Assembly (NCBI GenBank): GCA_036261625.1 | Contig: DATAKL010000012.1 | Coordinates: 1-64,000, forward strand | Reading direction: 5' to 3' | From: JAAXKN01 sp036261625 | GTDB lineage: Bacteria > Bacteroidota > Ignavibacteria > Ignavibacteriales > SURF-24 | DNA: 64,000 bases | In this document: one piece after another, positions 1 to 8,896 of the stretch | How the letters are laid out: each line of letters starts with the position of its first letter | Position numbering within the stretch: position 1 is the first letter of the stretch | Notes under the pieces: generated by a model | Databases searched by the model: none | What the model was told of the DNA's origin: nothing | The model's input: only the letters and a program-made list of their open reading frames with translations | Translations under genes and position numbers: made by a program

Positions 1-96
1 TCGAAACTAGGAGATAAAAACGTAACCTTAAAGAATCAGGAGCCTCATTCTTGAATTAAATTAAGATCCCACTTACAATTAAGTGAGATCTTCAAG

Positions 97-819
97 ATGT
101 CCACGATTTTGAGTTTTCACACAGTCTCTTCAGGTCGTGGATCAGGGTGCTCACCTCCTATTTGGGCTTTAGCCCCAGATTTCCGAATGGAGGATCGGGG
201 GCTAAAGCCCAATTATTTTGAGATCTTATTTCACGACCTGAAGGTCGTGGCTATTCAGGCCGGTTTAAAAGAAAGAGAAATTTTGTCTTATAGTTCAAAT
301 AAATTAAAAGAATCCGCCGTTCTTGTGCCTGTATTCCGGGGAAGCCATAATGATCTCCGGCTGATCTTAATCCGAAGGAGTCTCTATGGTGTGCACAGCG
401 GTCAGCTGGCTTTCCCGGGAGGAAGAGTCGAAGAGACTGATGCCTCTTTGGAAGATACCGCCCTGAGGGAAGCTGAAGAGGAAATCGGGCTTAAGAGCAA
501 AAATGTTAAGATCTTAGCCGGATTGCCCGAAGTGGAAGTAAGGGCATCGCAGTACAGGATAAAACCCTTTCTTGCAAATATAATGCCCCAGTATAAATGG
601 GTAATACAGGAAAGCGAAGTTTCCGAGGTAATCAATGCCTCAATTGCTGAACTTGCCCGCCCGGAATCGCACCAGAAAGAGATGTTTCAGCTGGAGGAAT
701 GGCCTGAAGCGCGCCTGATATCTTTTTACAAGGTGGGGCCTTATAAGCTCTGGGGAGCTTCATACAGTATATTTCACCAGCTGCTGCCGCGGCTTCTTAA
801 GGGTGAATTTCCTATCTGA
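97..819 (+). CDS. NUDIX hydrolase, CoA pyrophosphatase-like
   Basis: Probably hydrolyses the pyrophosphate of CoA or a related nucleotide in the cytoplasm. The protein shows RRS-x4-HSGQLAFPGG followed by REAEEEIGL, which matches the NUDIX box together with the extra upstream motif of the CoA-pyrophosphatase branch. The open frame runs from an ATG at 97, but about residues 12-55 are encoded by a hairpin-rich repeat (125-262) and do not look like a NUDIX N-terminus. The native family has roughly 40-50 residues before the AVLVP strand, so the original 5' end was probably replaced. A GTG at 247 or a TTG at 283 could be the working start. The catalytic core and C-terminus look complete. Confidence 0.8.
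   Translation: MSTILSFHTVSSGRGSGCSPPIWALAPDFRMEDRGLKPNYFEILFHDLKVVAIQAGLKEREILSYSSNKLKESAVLVPVFRGSHNDLRLILIRRSLYGVHSGQLAFPGGRVEETDASLEDTALREAEEEIGLKSKNVKILAGLPEVEVRASQYRIKPFLANIMPQYKWVIQESEVSEVINASIAELARPESHQKEMFQLEEWPEARLISFYKVGPYKLWGASYSIFHQLLPRLLKGEFPI
125..262. repeat. REP-like composite repeat, copy 1
   Basis: The element holds nested inverted repeats. TTGGGCTTTAGCCCC near 162-176 pairs with GGGGCTAAAGCCCAA near 198-212. CAGGTCGTGG at 131-140 and the palindrome at 232-250 (CACGACCTGAAGGTCGTGG) form a second set. The same modules, including the trailing GGCTATTCA, recur at about 46222-46402. This resembles REP/BIME-type elements mobilised by RAYT transposases, but no such transposase is present in the window. 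Confidence 0.75.
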
Positions 820-878
820 TAATTTGAATTAATGTTGTAATAATTTCAAAAAAAAAATTACAAATTTGCCCCCGGGAC

Positions 879-907
879 TTGACAACTTACAATTAACTCC
901 CTATTTT
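879..907 (+). promoter_or_regulatory. Putative promoter, TTGACA-N17-TATTTT
   Basis: TTGACA at 879-884 is followed by 17 bases and then TATTTTTC from 902. This fits both a sigma-70 layout and the Bacteroidota TAnnTTTG box. It lies about 120 bases before the start of the outer-membrane protein gene at 1026, which would leave a leader of about 110 bases. Confidence 0.45.
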
Positions 908-1025
908 TCAGACTAATTTGGTTTCTTACGGCCCGGGAAGGTTTACGCCATGAATCTTCTTTTCAGGGTATTCAAAATATTTAATTCCTAGTTACAATTC
1001 ACTCACTTGACTATAGGGGGGTCCA

Positions 1026-2120
1026 ATGAAGTTCGTTTTACGTTCAATGGTTCTTTTGCTCTTAGTTACTGTTGGTTTTACTTCTGCTTTTGCCCAGTCT
1101 TCTAATGACGAAGGCTCACAGTCACTCGAAAAAACATTAAACCAGCTTTCCAACAAGGCAGCCCAGGCTTACCTTGGGCCTATCGGCAGCGGATTCGGCG
1201 CCAACCTGAACACAGGCTGGACCACAAGAGCACCGAAGGCTGAACTCTGGGGAGTTGATATCCAGCTGGGTGTTGTTGCAATGGGTGCAATGCTTGGCGA
1301 TGGAACTAAAACATTCAGTTTCAACGGCGATTACACTTTTACAGCAGAACAGGCACAGCAGATGACACAGAATATCCCAAATGCCCAGGCCAGGAATGAA
1401 GTTATGGCTAAACTGACCAAGGAATCGTTTCAGGTTGGTTTCTCAGGGCCGACTGTGGTAGGTAAAAAAGATGATCATATAATGATTAACTTTGCAGGAA
1501 AGAGTTTTCAGACCAATTATGGAAGCTACACTGTAGCCCCGCGCCAGATTGACCTTGGTGTCGGCGGCGTTCTTGACAACGTTCCATTACTCCCACTGGG
1601 CGCACCCCAGCTTACAATTGGAACAATTTACGGCACACAGGTTGCATTCCGTTATCTGCCTGCTGTCAAGATCAGCGAAGACCTGGGTGAATCAAAATAT
1701 TTCGGTTTCGGCATTCAGCACAATATAGGTCAGTGGATACCTGTTCCTATGCCGGTTAACCTGTCTGTCGGTTACTTCACACAGAACCTGAAGGTAGGAA
1801 CTATACTTGAAAGCAAGGCTACAGAATTTGGCCTTTATGCCAGCAGGACTTTCGGTCCGGGAGCCCTGAACGTGACTCCTTATGCAGGATTCTCACTTCA
1901 GAGTTCAAAGATGACTGTAAACTATACCTATGAATATTCAGTTATGGTTAATGGTGTTGAGCAGCAGCAGACAGACAAGATCTCTTTTGATCTTGATGGC
2001 GAAAATTCAACAAAGCTTACTTTAGGTCTGGCTTTCAAGCTTGCATTCCTGAACCTGAACGTCGATTACAACCTTGCCAAATACAGCACCGTCGGGGCAG
2101 GCGTAGGCTTTATATTCTAA
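1026..2120 (+). CDS. Secreted outer-membrane beta-barrel protein, DUF6588-like
   Basis: A 364-residue protein with a clear signal peptide (basic start, hydrophobic stretch, cleavage near AFA-QS at residue 24). The mature part is rich in alternating hydrophobic and glycine-containing strands and ends in a terminal aromatic strand (VGAGVGFIF), as expected for an outer-membrane barrel. The opening segment (YLGPIGSGFGANLNTGW) resembles the DUF6588 family known from Bacteroidota-type genomes; that match is from memory. AGGGGGG lies just before the ATG. It stands alone, with its own promoter candidate upstream and a terminator downstream. Its function is unknown. Confidence 0.7.
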   Translation: MKFVLRSMVLLLLVTVGFTSAFAQSSNDEGSQSLEKTLNQLSNKAAQAYLGPIGSGFGANLNTGWTTRAPKAELWGVDIQLGVVAMGAMLGDGTKTFSFNGDYTFTAEQAQQMTQNIPNAQARNEVMAKLTKESFQVGFSGPTVVGKKDDHIMINFAGKSFQTNYGSYTVAPRQIDLGVGGVLDNVPLLPLGAPQLTIGTIYGTQVAFRYLPAVKISEDLGESKYFGFGIQHNIGQWIPVPMPVNLSVGYFTQNLKVGTILESKATEFGLYASRTFGPGALNVTPYAGFSLQSSKMTVNYTYEYSVMVNGVEQQQTDKISFDLDGENSTKLTLGLAFKLAFLNLNVDYNLAKYSTVGAGVGFIF

Positions 2121-2141
2121 GAATATTTTCTTTAAAAAAGA

Positions 2142-2177
2142 AAAAGGGGCAGGCTGAAAAAACCTGTCCCTTTTTTT
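2142..2177. terminator. Bidirectional terminator between convergent genes
   Basis: The arms AAAGGGGCAGG and CCTGTCCCTTT enclose a short loop and are followed by T7 on the plus strand, with an A-run on the left arm that reads as T on the minus strand. It sits between the outer-membrane protein gene and the convergent DAHP synthase gene. Confidence 0.8.
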
Positions 2178-2199
2178 ATACACTTTACGGAATCCCTTT

Positions 2200-3225
2200 T
2201 TAGAATCCTTTGATAAATTTCTTATCCACAATAGGCGCCAGTTGTGAAAGTTTCACTAAAAGCTTTTCAAAGTTCTTAGGCGTGAGGCTCTGGAATCCGT
2301 CCGAAAGGGCTTCATCCGGCTTGTTGTGAACTTCAATAATAAGCCCGTCCGCCCCGCAGGCAACGGCTCCCATGGACATTGCCGGCACCTTGTCCCAGAT
2401 CCCGATCCCGTGCGAGGGATCCACAAAGACCGGCAGGTGCGAAAGCTTTTTGATTACGGGTACGGCATTTAAGTCCAGTGTATTTCTGGTATATGTCTCA
2501 AATGTCCTTATTCCCCGTTCGCAGAGTATTACCTCGAAATTGCCCTGTGAGACTACATATTCAGCACTCATTAAGAGGTCTTCAATTGAAGCAGCGAGAC
2601 CCCGTTTCAGTAAAACCGGTTTCTGTATTGTGCCGGCCTTTTCAAGGAGGCTGAAGTTCTGCATATTTCTTGCGCCGATCTGTATGATATCGGAAGCTTC
2701 AGCAACAAGGTCGAGTGTTTCAGTATCCTTAGCCTCAGTAACGATGAGCATTCCGAGCTCTTTTTTAACCTCCATCAGGTACTGGAGCCCTTTTTCCTTA
2801 AGTCCCTGGAAAGCATAAGGACTCGTGCGGGGTTTGTAGGCGCCTGCGCGGAAGAGTCTGACGCCCATTTCCTTTAAGGGGCCTGCAATATCAAAGAGCT
2901 GCTGGCGGCTTTCAATTGAGCAGGGGCCTGCAATCATGGTAAGGTTATCCCCTCCTATTTCCACGCCGTCAATTTTAATTACAGAGTCCTCGTTTTTAGC
3001 CTCGCGGCTGACGAGTTTATATTTTTTCGATATTCTCAGCACTTCCTCTACAGAATCCAAAAGAAGGAACTCCTCCTCATCGAGACTGGTAGTAGGGCCT
3101 GTAAGCGCAATAGCGAGTTTTTCAGTGCCATAGATCAGATGGGGTGTGCAGCCAAGAGCAGTAACCTTTTCCTTGACCTTCTCAACTTCTTTTTCAGAAG
3201 CGTCAAGTTTTAAGAACAAAATCAT
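2200..3225 (-). CDS. aroF: 3-deoxy-7-phosphoheptulonate synthase (DAHP synthase)
   Basis: Catalyses condensation of phosphoenolpyruvate and erythrose-4-phosphate, the first step of the shikimate pathway. The roughly 75-residue N-terminus is a ferredoxin/ACT-like regulatory domain, and the TIM barrel follows. Visible barrel motifs are GAYKPRTSPYAFQG, QIGARNMQN, LLKRGLA, LCERGIRTFE and VDPSHGIG. Length (341) and domain order match the type I-beta enzymes such as Thermotoga AroF. The ATG at 3225 has GAGGA six to seven bases upstream. No other aromatic-pathway gene is adjacent. Confidence 0.95.
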   Translation of the reverse strand: MILFLKLDASEKEVEKVKEKVTALGCTPHLIYGTEKLAIALTGPTTSLDEEEFLLLDSVEEVLRISKKYKLVSREAKNEDSVIKIDGVEIGGDNLTMIAGPCSIESRQQLFDIAGPLKEMGVRLFRAGAYKPRTSPYAFQGLKEKGLQYLMEVKKELGMLIVTEAKDTETLDLVAEASDIIQIGARNMQNFSLLEKAGTIQKPVLLKRGLAASIEDLLMSAEYVVSQGNFEVILCERGIRTFETYTRNTLDLNAVPVIKKLSHLPVFVDPSHGIGIWDKVPAMSMGAVACGADGLIIEVHNKPDEALSDGFQSLTPKNFEKLLVKLSQLAPIVDKKFIKGF

Positions 3226-3450
3226 CTATTTTCCTCGTAATCTGCCCGCTTATAATGCAGTGCGGACTTAAATCATAAAAAGAATAAATTGTCTGCAGAA
3301 ATAACGATATTTCCCGATACATTAAAGACCAAAATATATCTACAAAAACCCATTTTGGCAAATTTCAGTTAAAAATGTCCGCTTTTTCTGCATACTTATG
3401 CGGAATTTCCCGATCTCCACCTTCCGGAGCTCGAAAAGAAACCTCAAAAT

Positions 3451-4614
3451 CTATGATTGTTCAGCATCTGCTCTTGGGACGTAGACTTGTATCGGTTCAA
3501 CGATTCTGTTAAGCTGTGCAAAGCTCATGAGTTTAAGTATCAACGCCTCCGAGAGTTCCTGTCCCTGAGCTACAAGCGCCAGTCCGTTTTTGTCTATTAT
3601 ATCGTGCCTGAGTATCATTCCGGGCATAAGTCGTTTCAAGGGGAGACCTCTTGGAACATAATTTTTTTCAAATTCCGATTTTTCAATTTCCAGATCGGCC
3701 TCAATATCCACTTCATATTTAGTCTGAAGCTCTGCAGCAGCCTGTGCCTCGGGTTTGTTGGATTCCATGAGCGTATTAAGGTCGTTTGCGTGTTTGAGTA
3801 TCCTTGCTATAACAGCTACAGTTTCCTCGTGTTTTTCCTCCCCCTTATACTCAAAGACTGTGAACTTCTTGAACTGGAATGAAATGGCCTCTGCAATATC
3901 CTCAAGTCTGGGTATATTTTTAATGAGGGATTTTCCGACCTGCGGGTGCGCTACGTAAAGTTCTTTTTCCTTCACGCTTAAAGTCTGTCCGGTTCTTTTT
4001 TTCTGCAGGATTTCCTCCGGAACCGCAATGCATCCGATCTGCGAAAGCAGTGCTGCAATTTCCACCTGCCACTGGATATCAGGATCGAGGTTGGCCGAGA
4101 GTCTCTTTGCTATTTTAAGCACGTTACCCGCCCTGCTGAAAGCCACGGGGTTTGCTATGGAAAGGATATCCACCAGCACTTTGATACTTCCTTTTAATGT
4201 CTTATCCAGGAGTTCCTTTTCAGCAACAATAAGCCTGTACTGCTCTGCGGCTGCTTTTAAGGTAGAAAGCAGCTTGTCGCTGGGGCATGGTTTTGTAAGA
4301 AAGCGGAAAACGTTGCCTTCATTTACAGCATCAATAGCCAGTTGCACCTCGGCATAACCGGTAAGCATGATTCTTACAGAGTTAGGTGCAATCTGCCTGG
4401 CCAGGGCGAGGAATTTGTTGCCATCCATCTCAGGCATTCTGTAGTCTGAAATGATGACTGCAAAGGGCTCCTTTTCCTCTTCTGCTTTCTTTATAATTTC
4501 AACTGCCTCTTTTGCGCTTGTAGTACTAACAACCTCGTATCTGAGTCTTAGGTTCCTTTCATATGCTGAAAGGACGTTTCTTTCGTCGTCCAAAAAAAGA
4601 ATCTTGTTATTCAT
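3451..4614 (-). CDS. Response regulator with degenerate HD-GYP-type output domain
   Basis: Residues 1-125 form a receiver domain, with the DDE acidic pocket near residue 9, phospho-Asp in ISDYRMPEMDG, and a TKP lysine. The middle resembles the RpfG HD-GYP fold: QIGCIAVPEEIL and AHPQVGKSLI correspond to conserved family segments. The HD dyad position reads SQ and the HHExxDGxGYP segment reads ISFQFKKFTVFEYKG, so the metal-binding residues appear lost. A roughly 60-residue C-terminal domain follows (LPLKRLMPGMILRHDI). It is probably a non-catalytic, c-di-GMP-related or purely protein-binding output. It is the last gene of a kinase run and follows the PAS kinase gene by 52 bases. Confidence 0.8.
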   Translation of the reverse strand: MNNKILFLDDERNVLSAYERNLRLRYEVVSTTSAKEAVEIIKKAEEEKEPFAVIISDYRMPEMDGNKFLALARQIAPNSVRIMLTGYAEVQLAIDAVNEGNVFRFLTKPCPSDKLLSTLKAAAEQYRLIVAEKELLDKTLKGSIKVLVDILSIANPVAFSRAGNVLKIAKRLSANLDPDIQWQVEIAALLSQIGCIAVPEEILQKKRTGQTLSVKEKELYVAHPQVGKSLIKNIPRLEDIAEAISFQFKKFTVFEYKGEEKHEETVAVIARILKHANDLNTLMESNKPEAQAAAELQTKYEVDIEADLEIEKSEFEKNYVPRGLPLKRLMPGMILRHDIIDKNGLALVAQGQELSEALILKLMSFAQLNRIVEPIQVYVPRADAEQS

Positions 4615-4666
4615 GGCAGTTCACTAATTTATGGTTCAAAAAAACGGCAAACGCTTATTTAAAATG

Positions 4667-6418
4667 CTAATTTCCCTGGGCTTTCAGTCTTATGGTAAAT
4701 TTTGTTCCCTTTCCGCGGATGGACTCGGCAAAAATCTCACCCTTATGCTTGTTGACTATAATGTTGTGCGCTATGGAAAGTCCCTGTCCTGTTCCCATGC
4801 CGACCGGTTTTGTAGTAAAGAAAGGGTCAAATATTCTCGTCAGGTTTTCCTCTTTAATGCCGCAGCCGGAATCCTCAACAGTTATTTCCACAATTTCACC
4901 AGAAGATCTCGTGGCAATTTTAATTACTCCTTTTTCCTCCGGGTTTTTCCCGATTTTCTCCTGAACTGCATGCACAGCATTAATGATCAGGTTAAGGATT
5001 ACCTGATTAATTTCGTCTAGTGAGCAATAAACAAGGGGCAATTCCGGGTCAAGCAAGTTAACCATTTCCGCTGCATATTTCCATTCATTTTTTGAAATTG
5101 CAACAGTCACCTCAATTCCGCGGTTAATATTTGAAAGTGTCTTTGCCTTCCCTCCGGGGTGTGCAAAATCCTTCAGAGCAGAAATTATCCCGTTGACCCT
5201 TTCAATCCCGTTAAGAGTCTGTTCCAGGGCCGCAGGTATTTCATTTAAGAGGTAGCCGATTTCGAAATCGAATCTCTTCTCCATTAGAAACTCCTTAAGA
5301 GAGCAGATTCCGTCCTGCCTGGATATCTCTTCATTTATTTCTTCAATGAACCTTTTTAAAGTCTCAAAGGATTCCATGAGAAAAGAATTATTGTCTCCTA
5401 TATACTGCATGGGGGTATTTATTTCATGGGCAATTCCTGAGACCAATTGTCCGAGCGATTCCATTTTCTGTGCCAGGTTGAGCTGGCGCTCGAGTTTTAT
5501 CTGTTCAGTAATATCCCTTAAGACGTAAACAAAACCGGATACGCTGCCCAGGGATCCTATTTTCTCGAAGCTGGAGAATGTAACGACCTTGGGGTTTCCG
5601 CTTTTTGGGTAGATAAGGAAGACCTCGCTGTTCTGCTGCCGCCCTGATTGGGAGTTGCCGAGTATGCCGTAGCTTTCATAAGGGTCCAGCGATGAGCCCG
5701 ATTTAATTTTAATTAGTTCGAGTATCTCAAAAATTGTTTTCCCTTTCAGGAGGTCCTGTCTCATGCCCAGTATCTGCTCTGCGGCGCTGTTGACAGTTAT
5801 GATTCTGTCGCTGAAATCCGTTGTCAGAACGCCGTCGTCAATACTTTTCAGTGTTACGCTGAGTTCCTCCTTTTCATACTGAAGAAGCTCTTTAACCGTC
5901 TCATTTTCAGTAATATCGCGGAACATAGTCAGAAACAAAGGGGAGCCTTTGGGGTTCTCAAGTTTGAGGTTTGAGACTTCAAGGTGCATTTTCCTCCCGT
6001 TCCAGAGGGCAACCTTCAGAGAAAACCTGGCAGTTTCCTTGCTGAAGATCTCCTGGGCTTTTACGCTCAGTTCATCACGCATTGAATATTCGTAGACAGT
6101 TAAATAATGCCTGCCCAGAAGTTCATTTTTTTTCTTATCTGTCATTCTGCAGAAGGCAGAGTTTACAGAGAGAATAATCCCCTCGCTGTTAACAATGCGC
6201 ATTCCGTCGAAGAGATTTTCCCAGATGGAGGTCAGCCTTCCTTCCGACCTTAATAGCCCCACGGCATACTTCAAAAGAAGTTTTTTTGCCTGATCAATGT
6301 CCGAGAGCTGATCAACCTCGGAAATAATATCTGCCAGGCCGGTAAAGACGAGGTTCAGCCTGCCGGGACGCTTAAGCAGCTGCGCTATATTTTCAACAGT
6401 ATATTTAGTTTCATTCAT
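4667..6418 (-). CDS. PAS-PAS sensor histidine kinase, soluble
   Basis: A 583-residue protein without membrane segments. It has PAS domains at about 62-180 and 185-315, a HisKA-type dimerisation region with the phosphoacceptor in GIAHEINTPMQ, and an HATPase_c domain at about 465-580 with NLIINAVHA (N box), DSGCGI (G1), FFTTK (F box) and GTGQGLSIAHNI (G2). The H-box version HEINTP is typical of the NtrB-like/HWE-adjacent class whose partners are often receiver proteins; the gene upstream of the degenerate HD-GYP regulator is therefore a plausible partner. It starts 20 bases after the hybrid kinase gene ends. Confidence 0.92.
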   Translation of the reverse strand: MNETKYTVENIAQLLKRPGRLNLVFTGLADIISEVDQLSDIDQAKKLLLKYAVGLLRSEGRLTSIWENLFDGMRIVNSEGIILSVNSAFCRMTDKKKNELLGRHYLTVYEYSMRDELSVKAQEIFSKETARFSLKVALWNGRKMHLEVSNLKLENPKGSPLFLTMFRDITENETVKELLQYEKEELSVTLKSIDDGVLTTDFSDRIITVNSAAEQILGMRQDLLKGKTIFEILELIKIKSGSSLDPYESYGILGNSQSGRQQNSEVFLIYPKSGNPKVVTFSSFEKIGSLGSVSGFVYVLRDITEQIKLERQLNLAQKMESLGQLVSGIAHEINTPMQYIGDNNSFLMESFETLKRFIEEINEEISRQDGICSLKEFLMEKRFDFEIGYLLNEIPAALEQTLNGIERVNGIISALKDFAHPGGKAKTLSNINRGIEVTVAISKNEWKYAAEMVNLLDPELPLVYCSLDEINQVILNLIINAVHAVQEKIGKNPEEKGVIKIATRSSGEIVEITVEDSGCGIKEENLTRIFDPFFTTKPVGMGTGQGLSIAHNIIVNKHKGEIFAESIRGKGTKFTIRLKAQGN

Positions 6419-6437
6419 ATAATCTGCACCGGAATAC

Positions 6438-8879
6438 TTAGATTTTTAGAACCTGTTTAATAAGGCCAGTTATATCGAGCCTTGTAAAAGGTTTGGAAAG
6501 ATAATAATCGCATCCCTGGCTGAGTATGCGTTCTCTTTCACCAGCCGTTGCATATGCCGTCACCGCAATGACCGGGATTGTTTCATAGCCGGGAATTTCC
6601 CTTATGGCCGCCGTTGTTTCAAGTCCGTTTAGTCCTCCTCCAAGGTTCATATCCATCAGTATAGCAGAGTATTGTTTATTTCTGGTCATACCCAGCGCCT
6701 TTTCGCCGCTTGAAGCACTTTCCACGCTGCACAAGCCTTTAAGGAAAAGTTTCATCACAGTCTGGCTTACCAGGTCGTCCTCCACAAAAAGCACCAGAGA
6801 TTCCTGCTCTTTATCTGCAAAAACATTCCCTGCAATATTTTCATCTGAGCAGTACTCGTCAGCAGAACTGGATAAGCCATTTGCTTCAGGCTCTACCGGG
6901 GGTTTTTCATCCTCAGGCATTGGAAGGCTTATTTTCACCACTGTTCCTTCCCCTTCCTTACTCACAAAAGATATTTTCCCTCTGAGGAGTTCCACAAATT
7001 TTTGTGCAAGTGAGAGCCCGAGGCCCGTACCTTCATACTTCCTGTTGAAACCTTCGCTTACCTGCCTGAAGGGTTCAAAAATGAGTTTCTGGTTCTCAGG
7101 GGAAATTCCAATTCCTGTGTCTTTTACGCTGATTGAAGCCCAGGGCAGGTTTTTCTCATTGAGCTCCTTAAAAACAGAAACAACAATGCCTCCTTTAACC
7201 GTATACTTAAGGGCATTGGAGAGTATATTTTTCAGTGCCTGCAGCAGTATCGATTTATCAAGTTTTGTAACAATTTCCTTATCACGTATATCCAGTCTTA
7301 GGCTCAGGTTTTTCTCCCTTACGGCAGGTTCATAGATTTCAATAATTTCACCAACAACTTCCTTCAGGTTAACATCTTCGGCATGAACTTCAAAGCGGTT
7401 GGTTTCCAGCTTTGAAAAGTCCAGAATTCCCTGGAGTGTATCCATGAGTCTTTTTCCGCTGTCAAAAATAATCTTTACCTTTTGGCGCATTTCGCCATCC
7501 TCAATTTCACTCAGAAGAATTTCCGAAAAGCCAAGAATTCCAACCAGTGGAGTCCTTAGCTCATGGCTCATACTGGCAATGAAGTTGGATTTCAGTCTGT
7601 TGAGTTCTTCAGCCCTGTCTTTGGTAAGCCTGAGTTCCTGTTCAATTTTCTTAAGACCCGAAATATCCCTGAGAGTCTGTATAGCCCCGATCAAATTTCC
7701 GCTGGAATCGTAGAGTTTTGAAGCAATCGACCAGAGATATACCTCCTCCGATTTGGAGGGAATCCTGGTATTGATTTCAGCAATAAGAGTATTTTCGAAT
7801 CTTTGAAAATTCCTGTACAGGTTTTCGTAAGCAGTTCCGGGCTCAAGCAGAAGATCTGCAGTCATGGGTCTTTTTTCACCAAAAATGGCATTGCTGTGTG
7901 CGTAGTTACCCTTCAAAACGACCTCTTCAGCATTTACGCCTGTAAAAGACTCCATGGCCTTATTCCATATAATCACGTGATGATCTTTATTTATTACAAA
8001 TGTCGGCTCGGGGAGGGAATTGATAATGTCCGAAAGAAACCTTTCAGAGGCTTTAAGAGCATCCCGGGTTTTGATTTTTTCTGTCACATCCCTGCCCATA
8101 ACAATATATCCGGCAAATTCCCCATGTCCGTTCATATAGGGGCTGGCTGAAAACGACATATAAATCAGCCGGCCATCCTTAGTTCTTGTTGCCCAGTTTC
8201 CCCGGTAGATCTCGTGATTTTTCATTTTCAGGAGCACATTATCAAGCTCCTCACGCGTTGAAATCCCGCTCCTGATAATCAGCGGTGTGCGCCTGCCAAT
8301 TAACTCCTCAGCGCTATAGCCGTAGAGCCTGAAAAATTCAGGATTGATGTATGAAAAAATCCCCTTTTCATCAACCATAAATACCACCTCGCCCGAGTCC
8401 TCAATAGCCCTGTTGAGCATTGAGAGGTGATATTCGTTTTTTTTCTTTTCTGAAATGTCGTTTAAGAAGCAGATAAAACCCTTTTGCCCTTCATTTCCGT
8501 CATATCTGACGGTGGCTCTGACTTCAATAATAACAGGTGTTCCATCCTTCTTCAAGAGTTCAAACTCACGGCTAAAGGCCTCCGGCTGCTGCTTCAGGAG
8601 CACTTCCTTAAAGAGTGCTTCCCAGGCAGTAATGACTTCAGGCTTAACCAGGTCTTTCCAGCTTTTTGACCCCAGCTCTTCATACCCATAGCCAAACAAA
8701 TCTGCAAAAGCCTGGTTGTAATAAGTCATCTTTTCATTTTCATCCACCAGTACAATCCCTTCTTTGGATGAATCAAGGGCGTGGAGAAGATTTTTTCTTT
8801 CCTCTTCCATTTTTTCTATTGTTTTATTTTTTCTTTCATTTATGAGAGGATATTGTCTATTCCTGATTTCCATTTTCAC
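6438..8879 (-). CDS. Hybrid sensor histidine kinase (PAS x3, HisKA, HATPase, REC)
   Basis: An 813-residue soluble hybrid kinase with three PAS domains (about 25-150, 155-275, 280-415), a HisKA with ASMSHELRTPLVGILGF, an HATPase_c domain (LSNALKYT, DTGIGI, GTGLGLSLA) and a C-terminal receiver domain with phospho-Asp in LMDMNLGGG and a conserved SKPF lysine. The first codon at 8879 is GTG; an ATG two codons later (8873) is an equally good start, since AAGGA lies ahead of both. No Hpt domain is present, so phosphotransfer must go to an external partner. It lies 17 bases after the CHASE3 kinase gene. Confidence 0.92.
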   Translation of the reverse strand: MKMEIRNRQYPLINERKNKTIEKMEEERKNLLHALDSSKEGIVLVDENEKMTYYNQAFADLFGYGYEELGSKSWKDLVKPEVITAWEALFKEVLLKQQPEAFSREFELLKKDGTPVIIEVRATVRYDGNEGQKGFICFLNDISEKKKNEYHLSMLNRAIEDSGEVVFMVDEKGIFSYINPEFFRLYGYSAEELIGRRTPLIIRSGISTREELDNVLLKMKNHEIYRGNWATRTKDGRLIYMSFSASPYMNGHGEFAGYIVMGRDVTEKIKTRDALKASERFLSDIINSLPEPTFVINKDHHVIIWNKAMESFTGVNAEEVVLKGNYAHSNAIFGEKRPMTADLLLEPGTAYENLYRNFQRFENTLIAEINTRIPSKSEEVYLWSIASKLYDSSGNLIGAIQTLRDISGLKKIEQELRLTKDRAEELNRLKSNFIASMSHELRTPLVGILGFSEILLSEIEDGEMRQKVKIIFDSGKRLMDTLQGILDFSKLETNRFEVHAEDVNLKEVVGEIIEIYEPAVREKNLSLRLDIRDKEIVTKLDKSILLQALKNILSNALKYTVKGGIVVSVFKELNEKNLPWASISVKDTGIGISPENQKLIFEPFRQVSEGFNRKYEGTGLGLSLAQKFVELLRGKISFVSKEGEGTVVKISLPMPEDEKPPVEPEANGLSSSADEYCSDENIAGNVFADKEQESLVLFVEDDLVSQTVMKLFLKGLCSVESASSGEKALGMTRNKQYSAILMDMNLGGGLNGLETTAAIREIPGYETIPVIAVTAYATAGERERILSQGCDYYLSKPFTRLDITGLIKQVLKI

Positions 8880-8896
8880 CTGGTCCTTTTAAGGTT

